Below are positions 7,235 to 13,726 of a DNA stretch of 14,544 bases, one piece after another. How positions within the stretch are numbered: position 1 is the first letter of the stretch; each line of letters begins with the position of its first letter. The stretch comes from Candidatus Symbiothrix sp. (lineage in GTDB: Bacteria > Bacteroidota > Bacteroidia > Bacteroidales > Azobacteroidaceae), in the NCBI GenBank assembly GCA_031284765.1, contig JAITXK010000166.1, positions 1-14,544 on the forward strand, given 5' to 3'. The position numbers were made by a program, and so were the translations under genes. The notes beneath the pieces are model-generated. The model saw only the letters and a program-made list of their open reading frames with translations. It had not been told where the DNA came from and did no database searches.

Positions 7235-7266
7235 CAAATATAAACATTTATAATTATATAAACAAA
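7235..7266 (-). promoter_or_regulatory. Possible leftward promoter overlapping the TPR gene start
   Basis: On the minus strand TTTG (7266-7263), 20 bases, then TATATTTG (7242-7235), matching both consensus boxes. It would start near 7228, facing the rightward promoter at 7205-7212, and its transcript would run into the stem-loop at 6971-7008. The DNA is very AT-rich, so chance matches are likely. Confidence 0.3.
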
Positions 7267-7970
7267 TGGCAAAAAAGACATATACGAGTGACGAACCTAC
7301 TTTGGTAGAAAAAAATGTAGGCGAACTTCTTTCAAAAACAGATGTATTCGTAGAAAAATACTTGAAACAAACGATCGTTGCTATTGCAGCAATCATTATA
7401 ATAGTAATAGGTTCTATTGGTTTCCACTATTATTATTTGGTTCCAAAATCTCATGAGGCAGAAAAGGCTATTTTTGTTGCTCAAAATTATTTTGAATCGC
7501 AACAATGGGAATTGGCATTGAATGGTGACAGTTTAGGTAATTTAGGATTTTTGGATGTGATCAGTGATTTTGGCAGTACGTCCTCGTCCAATTTATCCAA
7601 AGTTTATGCCGGTCTTTGCGAATATCAATTGAAAGATTATGAATCCGCTTTGAAACATCTGAAAAGTTACAGTATCAAAGACCAATTGTTCGGAGCGCAA
7701 GTGCTTGCCGCGATTGGCGATTGCGAAGTTAATTTAGGAAATGTAAAAGAAAGCGTTTCTTATTTCGGTAAAGCAGCAGCCAAAGCCAACAGTTCGCAAT
7801 TCAGTCCGATTTATTTGAATAAAGAAGCGATTGCTTACGAAAGTTTGGGCGAATACAAAAAAGCATTAGCGGTTTATGAAAAAATTAAATCGCAATATCC
7901 TCAATCGCCGGAAGCGGTATCCATCGATAAATATATTGAACGGGCAAAACTCCAATTGAAAGGAGAATAA
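7266..7970 (+). CDS. Membrane-anchored tetratricopeptide repeat protein
   Basis: A 234-residue protein with a polar N-terminal tail, one membrane helix (about 36-58, rich in I, A and V, followed by FHYYYLVP) and a C-terminal part made of TPR-like helix pairs. Clear units are AGLCEYQLKDYESALKHL, AAIGDCEVNLGNVKESVSYFGKA and EAIAYESLGEYKKALAVYEKI, which end in the SQYPQSPEA turn. The layout (short tail, one helix, TPR domain) resembles the YfgM/TPR_21 group, which in E. coli works with the translocon and periplasmic chaperones. Which side of the membrane carries the TPRs is not shown. Its direct role is unknown; TPRs normally bind protein partners. uvrB follows after 33 bases, so the two are likely co-transcribed. 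Confidence 0.85.
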   Translation: MAKKTYTSDEPTLVEKNVGELLSKTDVFVEKYLKQTIVAIAAIIIIVIGSIGFHYYYLVPKSHEAEKAIFVAQNYFESQQWELALNGDSLGNLGFLDVISDFGSTSSSNLSKVYAGLCEYQLKDYESALKHLKSYSIKDQLFGAQVLAAIGDCEVNLGNVKESVSYFGKAAAKANSSQFSPIYLNKEAIAYESLGEYKKALAVYEKIKSQYPQSPEAVSIDKYIERAKLQLKGE

Positions 7971-8003
7971 AAATCACTTGGGGGCAGTTACCGGAGTGGA
8001 CAA

Positions 8004-10040
8004 ATGGGGCTGATGAATTTTGAACTAATATCTGATTATCAACCAACCGGCGATCAGCCTCAAGCAATCGAAGAATTGGTCAATGGGGTGAGGCAGAACT
8101 TACCTTACCAAACATTGTTGGGTGTAACCGGTTCGGGAAAAACATTTACCGTAGCAAATGTTATCAAGGAACTGAATAGACCGACTTTAGTTTTGAGCCA
8201 TAACAAGACTTTGGCCGCACAGTTATACAGCGAATTCAAGTCTTTTTTTCCGAATAACGCTGTTGAATATTTTGTTTCGTATTACGATTATTATCAGCCC
8301 GAAGCCTTTATTCCTACAACAAATACCTATATCGAAAAAGATTTGGCCATCAATGACGAGATTGAGAAATTGCGATTGGCCGCGACATCCGCTTTGTTAT
8401 CGGGCCGAAAAGACGTGATTATCATATCGTCTGTTTCCTGTATATTCGGTATGGGAAATCCGGAAGATTTTAAGGAAAATGTTGTTTCCGTCAAGCGGGG
8501 CATGATTTTTTCGCGGAATGTTTTTTTGCATAAACTGGTTTCGAGTTTATATTCGCGGAATCAGATTGAATTTACACGTGGGCATTTCAGGGTTAACGGT
8601 GATACGGTGGACATTTATTTGGCATATAATGATGTTGCTCTACGCGTTCTTTTTTGGGGCGACGAAATTGAAGAAATTTATACTTTTGACCCCGAAAGCG
8701 GTCAATTGCTGGAACCATTCGATTTTTACGATATTTATCCCGCCAATATATTCGTTACAACTCAGGAGCGTATCAATGGGGCAGTGCAGCAAATTGATTT
8801 GGATTTGGGCGAACGGGTTAAGTTTTTAAATTCTGAAGGTAAGGTTTATGAAGCCAAACGTTTGTACGAACGGGTTACTTACGATTTGGAAATGATTCGG
8901 GAATTGGGTTATTGTTCCGGTATAGAAAATTATTCCCGTTATTTTGACGGGAGGGAGGCAGGATCCCGTCCATTCTGTTTGCTGGATTATTTTCCAAAAG
9001 ATTTTCTGACGGTCATTGATGAGAGCCACGTAACTATTCCGCAAATTGGCGCCATGTATGGAGGAGACCATTCCCGAAAACTCAATTTGGTCGAATACGG
9101 ATTCCGTTTGCCCGCCGCAATTGATAATCGTCCATTGACTTTCGATGAATTTGAGGCGCTTACACCTCAAAAAATATGTATCAGCGCCACGCCTGCCGAT
9201 TTTGAACTGGCAATGTGTGAAGGAGTGGTAACGGAACAAGTGGTTCGTCCGACCGGTTTATTAGACCCCATTATTGAAATCCGTCCCAGTTTGAATCAAA
9301 TGGATGATTTGATGGAAGAAATACAAGTGCGAACCGAAAAAGGAGAAAGGACTTTAGTTACCACGTTAACCAAGCGTATGGCGGAAGAACTGAATGCTTA
9401 TTTTATCCGTTACGGTATTAAAACCGCTTATATTCATTCGGAGGTGGAAACCTTGGAACGCATCGAAATCATGGAAAACCTGCGGCAAGGTGTTTTCGAT
9501 GTCTTGATTGGTGTCAACCTTTTGCGCGAAGGACTGGATTTACCCGAAGTGTCATTAGTGGCTATTTTGGATGCGGATAAAGAAGGTTTCTTGCGCTCGT
9601 ATCGTTCCTTGACACAGACAGCAGGCCGTGCCGCCCGCAATGTGGATGGTCGTGTGATTTTTTATGCCGATAACATCACGTTCAGTATGCAGAAAACGAT
9701 GGACGAAACCAACCGTCGCAGGGAGAAGCAAATGCTCTATAATGCACAACACAATATTACGCCGCAACCCATTCATAAAACGACGCAATCGGCTTTGCGG
9801 GGCAATTTGATACATTCGAAAAGTAAACCTTATGTTGCACCGGAAGAAACGGTTTGGCTTGTCGCCGATCCGGTAGTAAAAAAGATGACTCAACCGCAAT
9901 TACAAAAAACGATTGAAACTACCCGTAAAATGATGATGGACGCCTCCAAGAAGTTGAACTTTCTCGAAGCCGCCCATTATCGTGATGAGTTATTGAAATT
10001 GGAAGAATGGATGAAAACCCAATATCCTGAAAAGCAATAA
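8004..10040 (+). CDS. uvrB: Excinuclease ABC subunit B
   Basis: A 678-residue DNA-damage recognition helicase-like protein of nucleotide excision repair. Visible parts: Walker A GVTGSGKT (40-47), the beta-hairpin region YYDYYQPEAF (93-102) that clamps a DNA strand, motif II DESH (339-342), motif III ISATP (393-397), motif VI QTAGRAARN (538-546) and a C-terminal UVR domain (about 633-668, KKLNFLEAAHYRDELLKLE) that contacts UvrC. UvrB is loaded by UvrA and then recruits UvrC for incision. The ATG at 8004 has GGAG seven bases upstream. The conserved family start MNFEL corresponds to an ATG at 8013, which remains possible and changes only three residues. The gene follows the TPR gene by 33 bases and is convergent with the HTH regulator. 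No uvrA is in the window. Confidence 0.97.
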   Translation: MGLMNFELISDYQPTGDQPQAIEELVNGVRQNLPYQTLLGVTGSGKTFTVANVIKELNRPTLVLSHNKTLAAQLYSEFKSFFPNNAVEYFVSYYDYYQPEAFIPTTNTYIEKDLAINDEIEKLRLAATSALLSGRKDVIIISSVSCIFGMGNPEDFKENVVSVKRGMIFSRNVFLHKLVSSLYSRNQIEFTRGHFRVNGDTVDIYLAYNDVALRVLFWGDEIEEIYTFDPESGQLLEPFDFYDIYPANIFVTTQERINGAVQQIDLDLGERVKFLNSEGKVYEAKRLYERVTYDLEMIRELGYCSGIENYSRYFDGREAGSRPFCLLDYFPKDFLTVIDESHVTIPQIGAMYGGDHSRKLNLVEYGFRLPAAIDNRPLTFDEFEALTPQKICISATPADFELAMCEGVVTEQVVRPTGLLDPIIEIRPSLNQMDDLMEEIQVRTEKGERTLVTTLTKRMAEELNAYFIRYGIKTAYIHSEVETLERIEIMENLRQGVFDVLIGVNLLREGLDLPEVSLVAILDADKEGFLRSYRSLTQTAGRAARNVDGRVIFYADNITFSMQKTMDETNRRREKQMLYNAQHNITPQPIHKTTQSALRGNLIHSKSKPYVAPEETVWLVADPVVKKMTQPQLQKTIETTRKMMMDASKKLNFLEAAHYRDELLKLEEWMKTQYPEKQ

Positions 10041-10094
10041 TCAATTCATGTAAGCTGCCTGCAATGACTGCTATCATTCCCCAACCTCGTATTT

Positions 10095-11063
10095 TCAAAG
10101 CTTCTCCACCCATTTCCACTGCCTTTCAAAAAAATCAATTCGAGGCTTCTCTGTGCCTGAAATCAGCGTAGCGGTGCGCTTCAAGGAGTGCATCCATGTT
10201 TTCATCTGATCGCAAACACTTGATTCGAGCGAGGTTACAGCGCCCAATGTAAAGGCATCAATCATGGAAATGTACATTTTATCTGTTGAAAGATAGGAAT
10301 AAGAGGTTTCTAAATGTATATTGGAAATAAACATATCAATCTTATTGCCATTGGGAAAAGAACACCGGATGGACAATTTTTCTATATTTTGCAATAAATG
10401 CTCGATTTCCGATTTGAGCAGGGCTACTTCTGCCTCCGTTAACAACCGGATGGAATGGAAGTATTGAATATCGCTAATCAAATGCAGCAAAAAGAATTCG
10501 TCCCAAATGATATAAGTATATTTAATTAATCGAGACGAAGCAATATACTGGTCATGAAATTCTCGCAATTCGGGTGAAATATGAATGGCCGAATAGGGCA
10601 ATACGGATTTCGAATCGCCAAACTGATACATCCATTTCAACATGTAAAACCGGAAAAGGGGCGGATGCAAAACGGAGGCATGCAAAGGCAAAATGTTGGT
10701 CGCAAATCCAAATTCGGCATACGGACTGCCGGAAGCTTGCTGAATGGCAGTTATGTAATCCCGACTCATCTTGTAATCCACTTCACTCATATCGAAATAA
10801 TTCTGAATATGCAAATGCAACGATTTACTTCGATAAGGCGATACTATGCCGATCAGATTATCCAATGAAATATTATAGTAGTTGGAAATTTTCATGATTT
10901 CGGAAAAAGTGAAAGGTACTTCTCCGCGCAACCGCCTGTACACTCCTTCTTTTTCAACACACAACAAATCAATCAACGCATTGGCAACTCTACCCCTTTC
11001 AGGTAGTTTCTCTCTGATGGTTGCTACAAATTGTACATGAAACTCTTCTTCTACATTTTTCAT
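10095..11063 (-). CDS. HTH-domain transcriptional regulator, orphan type
   Basis: A 322-residue protein with a probable N-terminal helix-turn-helix (about 20-72): GRVANALIDLLCVEKEGVYRRLRGEVPFTFSEIMKISNYYNISLDNLIG, where a recognition helix and a following helical pair resemble XRE or BetR-type domains. The remaining ~240 residues are mainly helical, with aromatic-rich segments (FRFYMLKWMYQFGD, YIIWDEFFLLHLISD), and match no ligand domain I can name. No membrane segment or phospho-acceptor receiver is evident. I recall similar HTH proteins of ~300 residues in Bacteroidales without known function. It is transcribed away from the winged-helix gene at 11323 and converges on uvrB with a 54-base gap. 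A TAATTTTG octamer (11214-11207, minus) may be its promoter, giving a leader of about 137 bases that contains an imperfect palindrome. DNA binding is inferred. Confidence 0.75.
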   Translation of the reverse strand: MKNVEEEFHVQFVATIREKLPERGRVANALIDLLCVEKEGVYRRLRGEVPFTFSEIMKISNYYNISLDNLIGIVSPYRSKSLHLHIQNYFDMSEVDYKMSRDYITAIQQASGSPYAEFGFATNILPLHASVLHPPLFRFYMLKWMYQFGDSKSVLPYSAIHISPELREFHDQYIASSRLIKYTYIIWDEFFLLHLISDIQYFHSIRLLTEAEVALLKSEIEHLLQNIEKLSIRCSFPNGNKIDMFISNIHLETSYSYLSTDKMYISMIDAFTLGAVTSLESSVCDQMKTWMHSLKRTATLISGTEKPRIDFFERQWKWVEKL

Positions 11064-11108
11064 TTTTAATTACTTTTGTAAACAATCTTTTCTTCATTTG
11101 CATACCCA

Positions 11109-11130
11109 AATCGGAAACAAATTTCGGATT
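11109..11130. promoter_or_regulatory. Imperfect palindrome in the leader of the HTH gene
   Basis: Nine-base arms (AATCGGAAA at 11109-11117 and TTTCGGATT at 11122-11130) surround a four-base spacer, and eight of nine pairs match. It lies 46 bases upstream of the HTH start codon, so it could be an autoregulatory operator or an RNA hairpin in the leader. Sequence symmetry is the only evidence. Confidence 0.3.
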
Positions 11131-11206
11131 TCGTTTATTTAACAAGTAAAACAAGAAAATTGTTTCAGTATTTGTAATGAATTGTTTTTTTTAAAACGAA
11201 GTTTAT

Positions 11207-11214
11207 CAAAATTA
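11207..11214 (-). promoter_or_regulatory. Candidate -7 element for the HTH regulator gene
   Basis: On the minus strand this reads TAATTTTG, a full TANNTTTG match and identical to the octamer at 11273-11280 on the plus strand. No TTTG was found at the expected -33 distance. It would give a leader of about 137 bases. Confidence 0.3.
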
Positions 11215-11243
11215 GAGGGTAAAATTCGGCGTATTGCACTTCT

Positions 11244-11263
11244 AATGACAAGGAGTTGTCATT
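11244..11263. promoter_or_regulatory. Perfect dyad between divergent promoters, operator candidate
   Basis: AATGACAAGGAGTTGTCATT has perfect 8-base arms around GGAG. It covers the -33 position of the plus-strand octamer at 11273 and lies 30 bases from the minus-strand octamer at 11214. A regulator bound here could control the winged-helix gene, the HTH gene, or both. Either of those two proteins is a plausible binder. Confidence 0.45.
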
Positions 11264-11272
11264 TAAATGCCA

Positions 11273-11280
11273 TAATTTTG
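11273..11280 (+). promoter_or_regulatory. Candidate -7 element for the winged-helix gene
   Basis: TAATTTTG is a full match to TANNTTTG, 42 bases before the ATG at 11323. No clear TTTG sits 19-21 bases upstream, where the dyad at 11244-11263 lies instead. That would suit a promoter with a regulated or weak -33 region. Confidence 0.35.
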
Positions 11281-11322
11281 GTTGTAGAAATCATGCATGT
11301 CTAATTATTAAATTTTATAGTT

Positions 11323-11547
11323 ATGAACAAAAAAGAATTGGAAGGGAAAGCCAAAAAAATTGTTTTTCTGTTATCACAAAATGAAAAATTGTCTCTGAAA
11401 CAATTATGTGGATTAATGGATGACAAACAGTTGAATATCATGCTTTCGTTGGGCTGTTTATTAAAAGAAGGGAAAATATCCATGCACGAACGAGAGAATG
11501 ATGTCATTGTTGAAAGTACTTATTGTTATACGCACATGTACTATTAA
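11323..11547 (+). CDS. Small winged-helix protein (DUF2582-like)
   Basis: A 74-residue protein. The region KAKKIVFLLSQNEKLSLKQLCGLMDDKQLNIMLSLGCLLKEGKISMHERENDVIVES reads as helix, helix, helix and beta-wing. The pattern I-W-x-L, x-L-S-x-x-x-L and x-x-G-x-L-x-x-E-x-K-I matches the small winged-helix family of Bacteroidota (DUF2582), whose members are about 65-80 residues. Function of the family is not established; DNA binding is probable from fold. The C-terminal tail TYCYTHMYY has an unusual run of aromatic residues. It is divergent from the HTH regulator and separated from uxaC by 103 bases with a promoter, so it is probably monocistronic. No Shine-Dalgarno is seen. Confidence 0.72.
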   Translation: MNKKELEGKAKKIVFLLSQNEKLSLKQLCGLMDDKQLNIMLSLGCLLKEGKISMHERENDVIVESTYCYTHMYY

Positions 11548-11594
11548 GCGTGTTTTCCTTGCTTTTGCTTTTGTTGACGGATCGGTTGGTACGC

Positions 11595-11625
11595 TTGCAT
11601 TTATCCTGTAAAATGACTAATATTG
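11595..11625 (+). promoter_or_regulatory. Promoter for uxaC
   Basis: TTG (11595-11597), 20 bases, then TAATATTG (11618-11625), seven of eight matches to TANNTTTG. A start near 11632 gives a leader of about 19 bases. No operator for a uronate regulator was recognised. Confidence 0.45.
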
Positions 11626-11650
11626 CACCCCAATTAAATTTGAAACATCC

Positions 11651-13057
11651 ATGAAAGCATTTTTAGATGAAAATTTTGTCCTGCAAACAGAAACAGCGCA
11701 GCAACTCTATCACGAACACGCTAAAAAGCAAGCAATTATCGACTACCATTGTCATTTGGACCCGAAAATGATTGCCGGCAACCGCCGATTCGACAACTTG
11801 GGACAAATCTGGCTGGAAGGCGACCATTATAAGTGGCGTGCCATGCGCACCAACGGCATAGATGAACGGTACATCACGGGCAAAGAAACTTCCGATTGGG
11901 AAAAATTTGAGAAATGGGCGGAAACCGTACCCTATACCATGCGCAATCCCTTGTATCATTGGACGCATTTGGAATTGAAAACGGCATTCGGCATCCATCA
12001 AATTTTAAAGCCCGAAACGGCACAGGAAATCTACGACCACTGTACGGCCTTGCTTCAAAAGCCCGAATATTCAGCACGCGGCTTAATGAAGCACTATCAT
12101 GTAGAGCTGGTTTGTACAACCGACGACCCGGTTGATTCCCTGGAATACCACATCGCCCTGAAAAAAGAAGGGTTTGAAGTGCAGGTTTTGCCGACCTGGC
12201 GGCCGGATAAAGCGATGGCGGTAGAATCGCCCGCTGATTTCAGGACTTACATCGAAAAACTGTCGGATGTTGCGGGTGTCTCCATCCACCGGTTTGACGA
12301 TTTGTTGCAGGCCTTGCAAGTCCGCCACGATTTCTTCGCATCGGTGGGTTGCAAATTATCCGACCACGGCATTGAAGAGTTTTATGCCGAAGCGTACACG
12401 CATGCGGAAATTCAGGCGATTTTTAATACCGTTTACGGCGGAACGATGCTGTCGCAGGAAGAGATTCTCCAATTCAAATCCTGCATGTTGTATGAATTTG
12501 CTAAAATGGATGATTCGAAAGGATGGACACAGCAGTTTCATTACGGAGCCTTGCGCAACAACAACACCCGGATGTTCAAACAGGCAGGCCCCGACACCGG
12601 CTTCGATTCCATCGGCGACTGGAGCACGGCAAAATCCCTGTCCAAACTGCTGAACCGCTTGGCCGGCGAAGGCAAACTGGCAAAAACCATCCTCTACAAC
12701 CTGAATCCGAAGGATAACGACCTGATTGCTACCATGCTGGGCAATTTCCAGGAAGGCCCCGTTGCCGGAAAAATACAGTTCGGTTCGGGCTGGTGGTTCC
12801 TGGACCAAAAGTACGGCATGGAGGCGCAGATGAATTCTCTGTCCGCGTTAGGCTTGTTGAGCCGTTTTGTCGGCATGCTGACCGACTCGCGCAGTTTCTT
12901 ATCCTATCCGCGCCACGAATATTTCCGCCGCGTATTGTGCAATCTGATCGGAAACGATGTGGAGCAGGGCTTGTTGCCTGCTTCCGAATTACCTTTCCTG
13001 GCTCAATTAGTCGAAGATATTTCCTATTACAATGCCAAGCGGTATTTCGAATTTTAA
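11651..13057 (+). CDS. uxaC: Uronate isomerase (glucuronate/galacturonate isomerase)
   Basis: A 468-residue enzyme of the amidohydrolase superfamily, of normal UxaC length. The N-terminal metal motif DYHCHLDPKMI (31-41) is clear, and other family stretches include NLGQIWLEGDHYKWRAMR, CTTDDPVDSLEYH and PTWRPDKAM, QFHYGALRNNNTRMF, and LTDSRSFLSYPRHEYFRR near the end. It interconverts D-glucuronate and D-fructuronate, and D-galacturonate and D-tagaturonate, the first cytoplasmic step in using uronic acids from pectin or glucuronoxylan. No uxuA, uxuB, kdgK or transporter lies beside it, so here it stands alone. Codon use is somewhat more GC-rich than in the AT-rich neighbours on both sides. It has its own promoter-like sequence 26 bases upstream. 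The start ATG fits the family N-terminus. Confidence 0.97.
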   Translation: MKAFLDENFVLQTETAQQLYHEHAKKQAIIDYHCHLDPKMIAGNRRFDNLGQIWLEGDHYKWRAMRTNGIDERYITGKETSDWEKFEKWAETVPYTMRNPLYHWTHLELKTAFGIHQILKPETAQEIYDHCTALLQKPEYSARGLMKHYHVELVCTTDDPVDSLEYHIALKKEGFEVQVLPTWRPDKAMAVESPADFRTYIEKLSDVAGVSIHRFDDLLQALQVRHDFFASVGCKLSDHGIEEFYAEAYTHAEIQAIFNTVYGGTMLSQEEILQFKSCMLYEFAKMDDSKGWTQQFHYGALRNNNTRMFKQAGPDTGFDSIGDWSTAKSLSKLLNRLAGEGKLAKTILYNLNPKDNDLIATMLGNFQEGPVAGKIQFGSGWWFLDQKYGMEAQMNSLSALGLLSRFVGMLTDSRSFLSYPRHEYFRRVLCNLIGNDVEQGLLPASELPFLAQLVEDISYYNAKRYFEF

Positions 13058-13095
13058 CGAATTACTACTTTTACTTGATGAACTCCTGACCGGAT

Positions 13096-13210
13096 GAAAT
13101 AAACCCACCGGTATGGGGTGTCCAAAGGGTAGGGTTTGAGATGACCAAAGGGGTGGGTTTGGAGTGACCAAACCCATCCGTTTGGTCTCCCCAAACCGTG
13201 AGACTCAAAT
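13096..13210. repeat. Degenerate tandem array with an exact 23-bp period
   Basis: CCAAA occurs at 13122, 13145, 13168 and 13191, exactly 23 bases apart, and GTTTG at 13134, 13157 and 13180, again 23 apart. Units 13119-13141 and 13142-13164 agree at 17 of 23 positions; 13165-13187 agrees with the second at 15. Flanking units (13096-13118, 13188-13210) are more degraded. CCAAA and GTTTG arms pair within and between units. The best hairpins are GGGTTTGG/CCAAACCC (13155-13162 with 13168-13175) and GACCAAAC/GTTTGGTC (13166-13173 with 13180-13187), which exclude each other. It could be an iteron-like protein-binding array, a terminator for uxaC, or a decaying extragenic repeat. No insertion-sequence gene is attached. 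Confidence 0.7.
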
Positions 13211-13351
13211 TACATGGATGGGATTGGGGTATTCGTTCCACCGTACATCTTTGGTAAATACGCTTGCCGAGGTTGCGAGGATACATTCATTGAAGAAATT
13301 GTTGAGGTAAGCCAAGCCGTCCACGTTTTTGGTGGCGATTTCTATTATCAT
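13205..13351 (-). CDS. Possible 48-residue small protein or gene remnant
   Basis: A short leftward frame from ATG (13351-13349) to TGA (13207-13205), too short to be found by usual length limits. It reads MIIEIATKNVDGLAYLNN followed by FFNECILATSASVFTKDV and a tail with WNEYPNPIHVI. Its composition and codon use (AAC, GAC, GGC, CTC, ACC) look more protein-like than the overlapping plus-strand frame at 13214-13417. I do not recognise a family. It may be a remnant of a longer gene or part of an interspersed element, because its stop lies at the edge of the tandem array. A dyad with 6-base arms (ACAGAA/TTCTGT, 13355-13372) sits just upstream of its ATG. No good promoter was found. Confidence 0.2.
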   Translation of the reverse strand: MIIEIATKNVDGLAYLNNFFNECILATSASVFTKDVRWNEYPNPIHVI

Positions 13352-13432
13352 ACAACAGAAAAAATATTCTGTATGTCAAGAAAATATCCACAAACCAGCG
13401 AACGGAGAAAAAAGTGAAAAAGCAGGCATATA

Positions 13433-13464
13433 TTGTATAAATCGTAAAAAAAACATTACTTTTG
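13433..13464 (+). promoter_or_regulatory. Promoter of the DUF3791-DUF3990 operon
   Basis: TTG (13433-13435), 21 bases, then TACTTTTG (13457-13464), a full TANNTTTG match and identical to the octamer before the TPR gene. A start near 13471 leaves about 19 bases before the ATG at 13490. Confidence 0.5.
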
Positions 13465-13489
13465 CATATAGAATTAAAAACATAAAAGC

Positions 13490-13726
13490 ATGGAAACAAA
13501 TACATTAGAAAAGGAAACACGTAACAAACTTCGGTTTGCCACATTTATCATACCCAAATTTGCAGATGCCTACAAGATGGACAGACAGGAAGCCTACCGA
13601 TACCTGAAAAAATACGGTGGGCTTGATTATCTTTACGAATGTTGGTGGGCACTTCATACAGACAACCCCTTTTGGGCAATTCGTGACATTTATAAGGTAT
13701 GCAGAAATAACGGAGGTTTGAGATGA
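13490..13726 (+). CDS. Small DUF3791-like protein, likely partner of the DUF3990 protein
   Basis: A 78-residue, mainly helical protein without signal peptide or membrane segment. The core FATFIIPKFADAYKMDRQEAYRYLKKYGGLDYLYECWWALHTDN, followed by DIYKVCR, matches my memory of DUF3791: a first helix, the turn around the YxMxxxEAY segment, a KYGxxDYLxE helix, an LHT motif and a final D-I helix. Members are small and often encoded next to DUF3990 proteins. It overlaps the next gene by four bases (ATGA, 13723-13726), a layout typical of an antitoxin- or immunity-first pair, so a neutralising role is plausible but unproven. Its own start has no Shine-Dalgarno. Length fits the family. Confidence 0.72.
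   Translation: METNTLEKETRNKLRFATFIIPKFADAYKMDRQEAYRYLKKYGGLDYLYECWWALHTDNPFWAIRDIYKVCRNNGGLR
13712..13716 (+). promoter_or_regulatory. Strong Shine-Dalgarno before the DUF3990 gene
   Basis: GGAGG lies inside the end of the DUF3791 frame, six bases before the ATG at 13723. Such a consensus site is unusual for Bacteroidota, where most starts in this window have none. It supports the chosen start and suggests coupled translation of the pair. Confidence 0.55.

Larger units (their letters stand above)
6896..7265. other. 370-base divergent intergenic region
   Basis: This AT-rich region separates the leftward cell-division cluster from the rightward TPR-uvrB pair. It holds the cluster promoter, a strong stem-loop with a U-rich tail in the leftward sense (6971-7008), the TPR promoter, and a second leftward promoter-like pair at 7235-7266. 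Bases 7009-7180 contain no open frame I would support. The arrangement allows a leftward non-coding transcript of about 250 bases ending at the stem-loop, which is inference only. Confidence 0.6.
13058..13489. other. 432-base gap holding a 23-bp tandem array and a small reading frame
   Basis: No well-supported gene is present. From left to right it has a G/C-skewed tandem array (13096-13210), a possible 48-residue leftward frame (13205-13351) with a dyad at its start, and the promoter of the DUF3791-DUF3990 pair (13433-13464). The array is markedly richer in G and C than the rest of the gap. Confidence 0.55.

Noticed and set aside
10041..10094. Bidirectional terminator between uvrB and the HTH gene
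   Set aside because: Only a weak 5-bp pairing (AATGA/TCATT) without a T tract is present, so it is not called.
11149..11165. Inverted repeat AAACAA/TTGTTT as an operator
   Set aside because: Six-base A/T-rich arms are likely by chance in this AT-rich region.
13096..13210. CRISPR array
   Set aside because: Units are contiguous with a 23-bp period, no unique spacers separate them, the copies diverge strongly and no cas genes are nearby.
13214..13417. 67-residue plus-strand frame in the gap before the DUF3791 gene
   Set aside because: No family pattern; cysteine- and aromatic-rich composition; overlaps the more protein-like minus frame and lacks a promoter.
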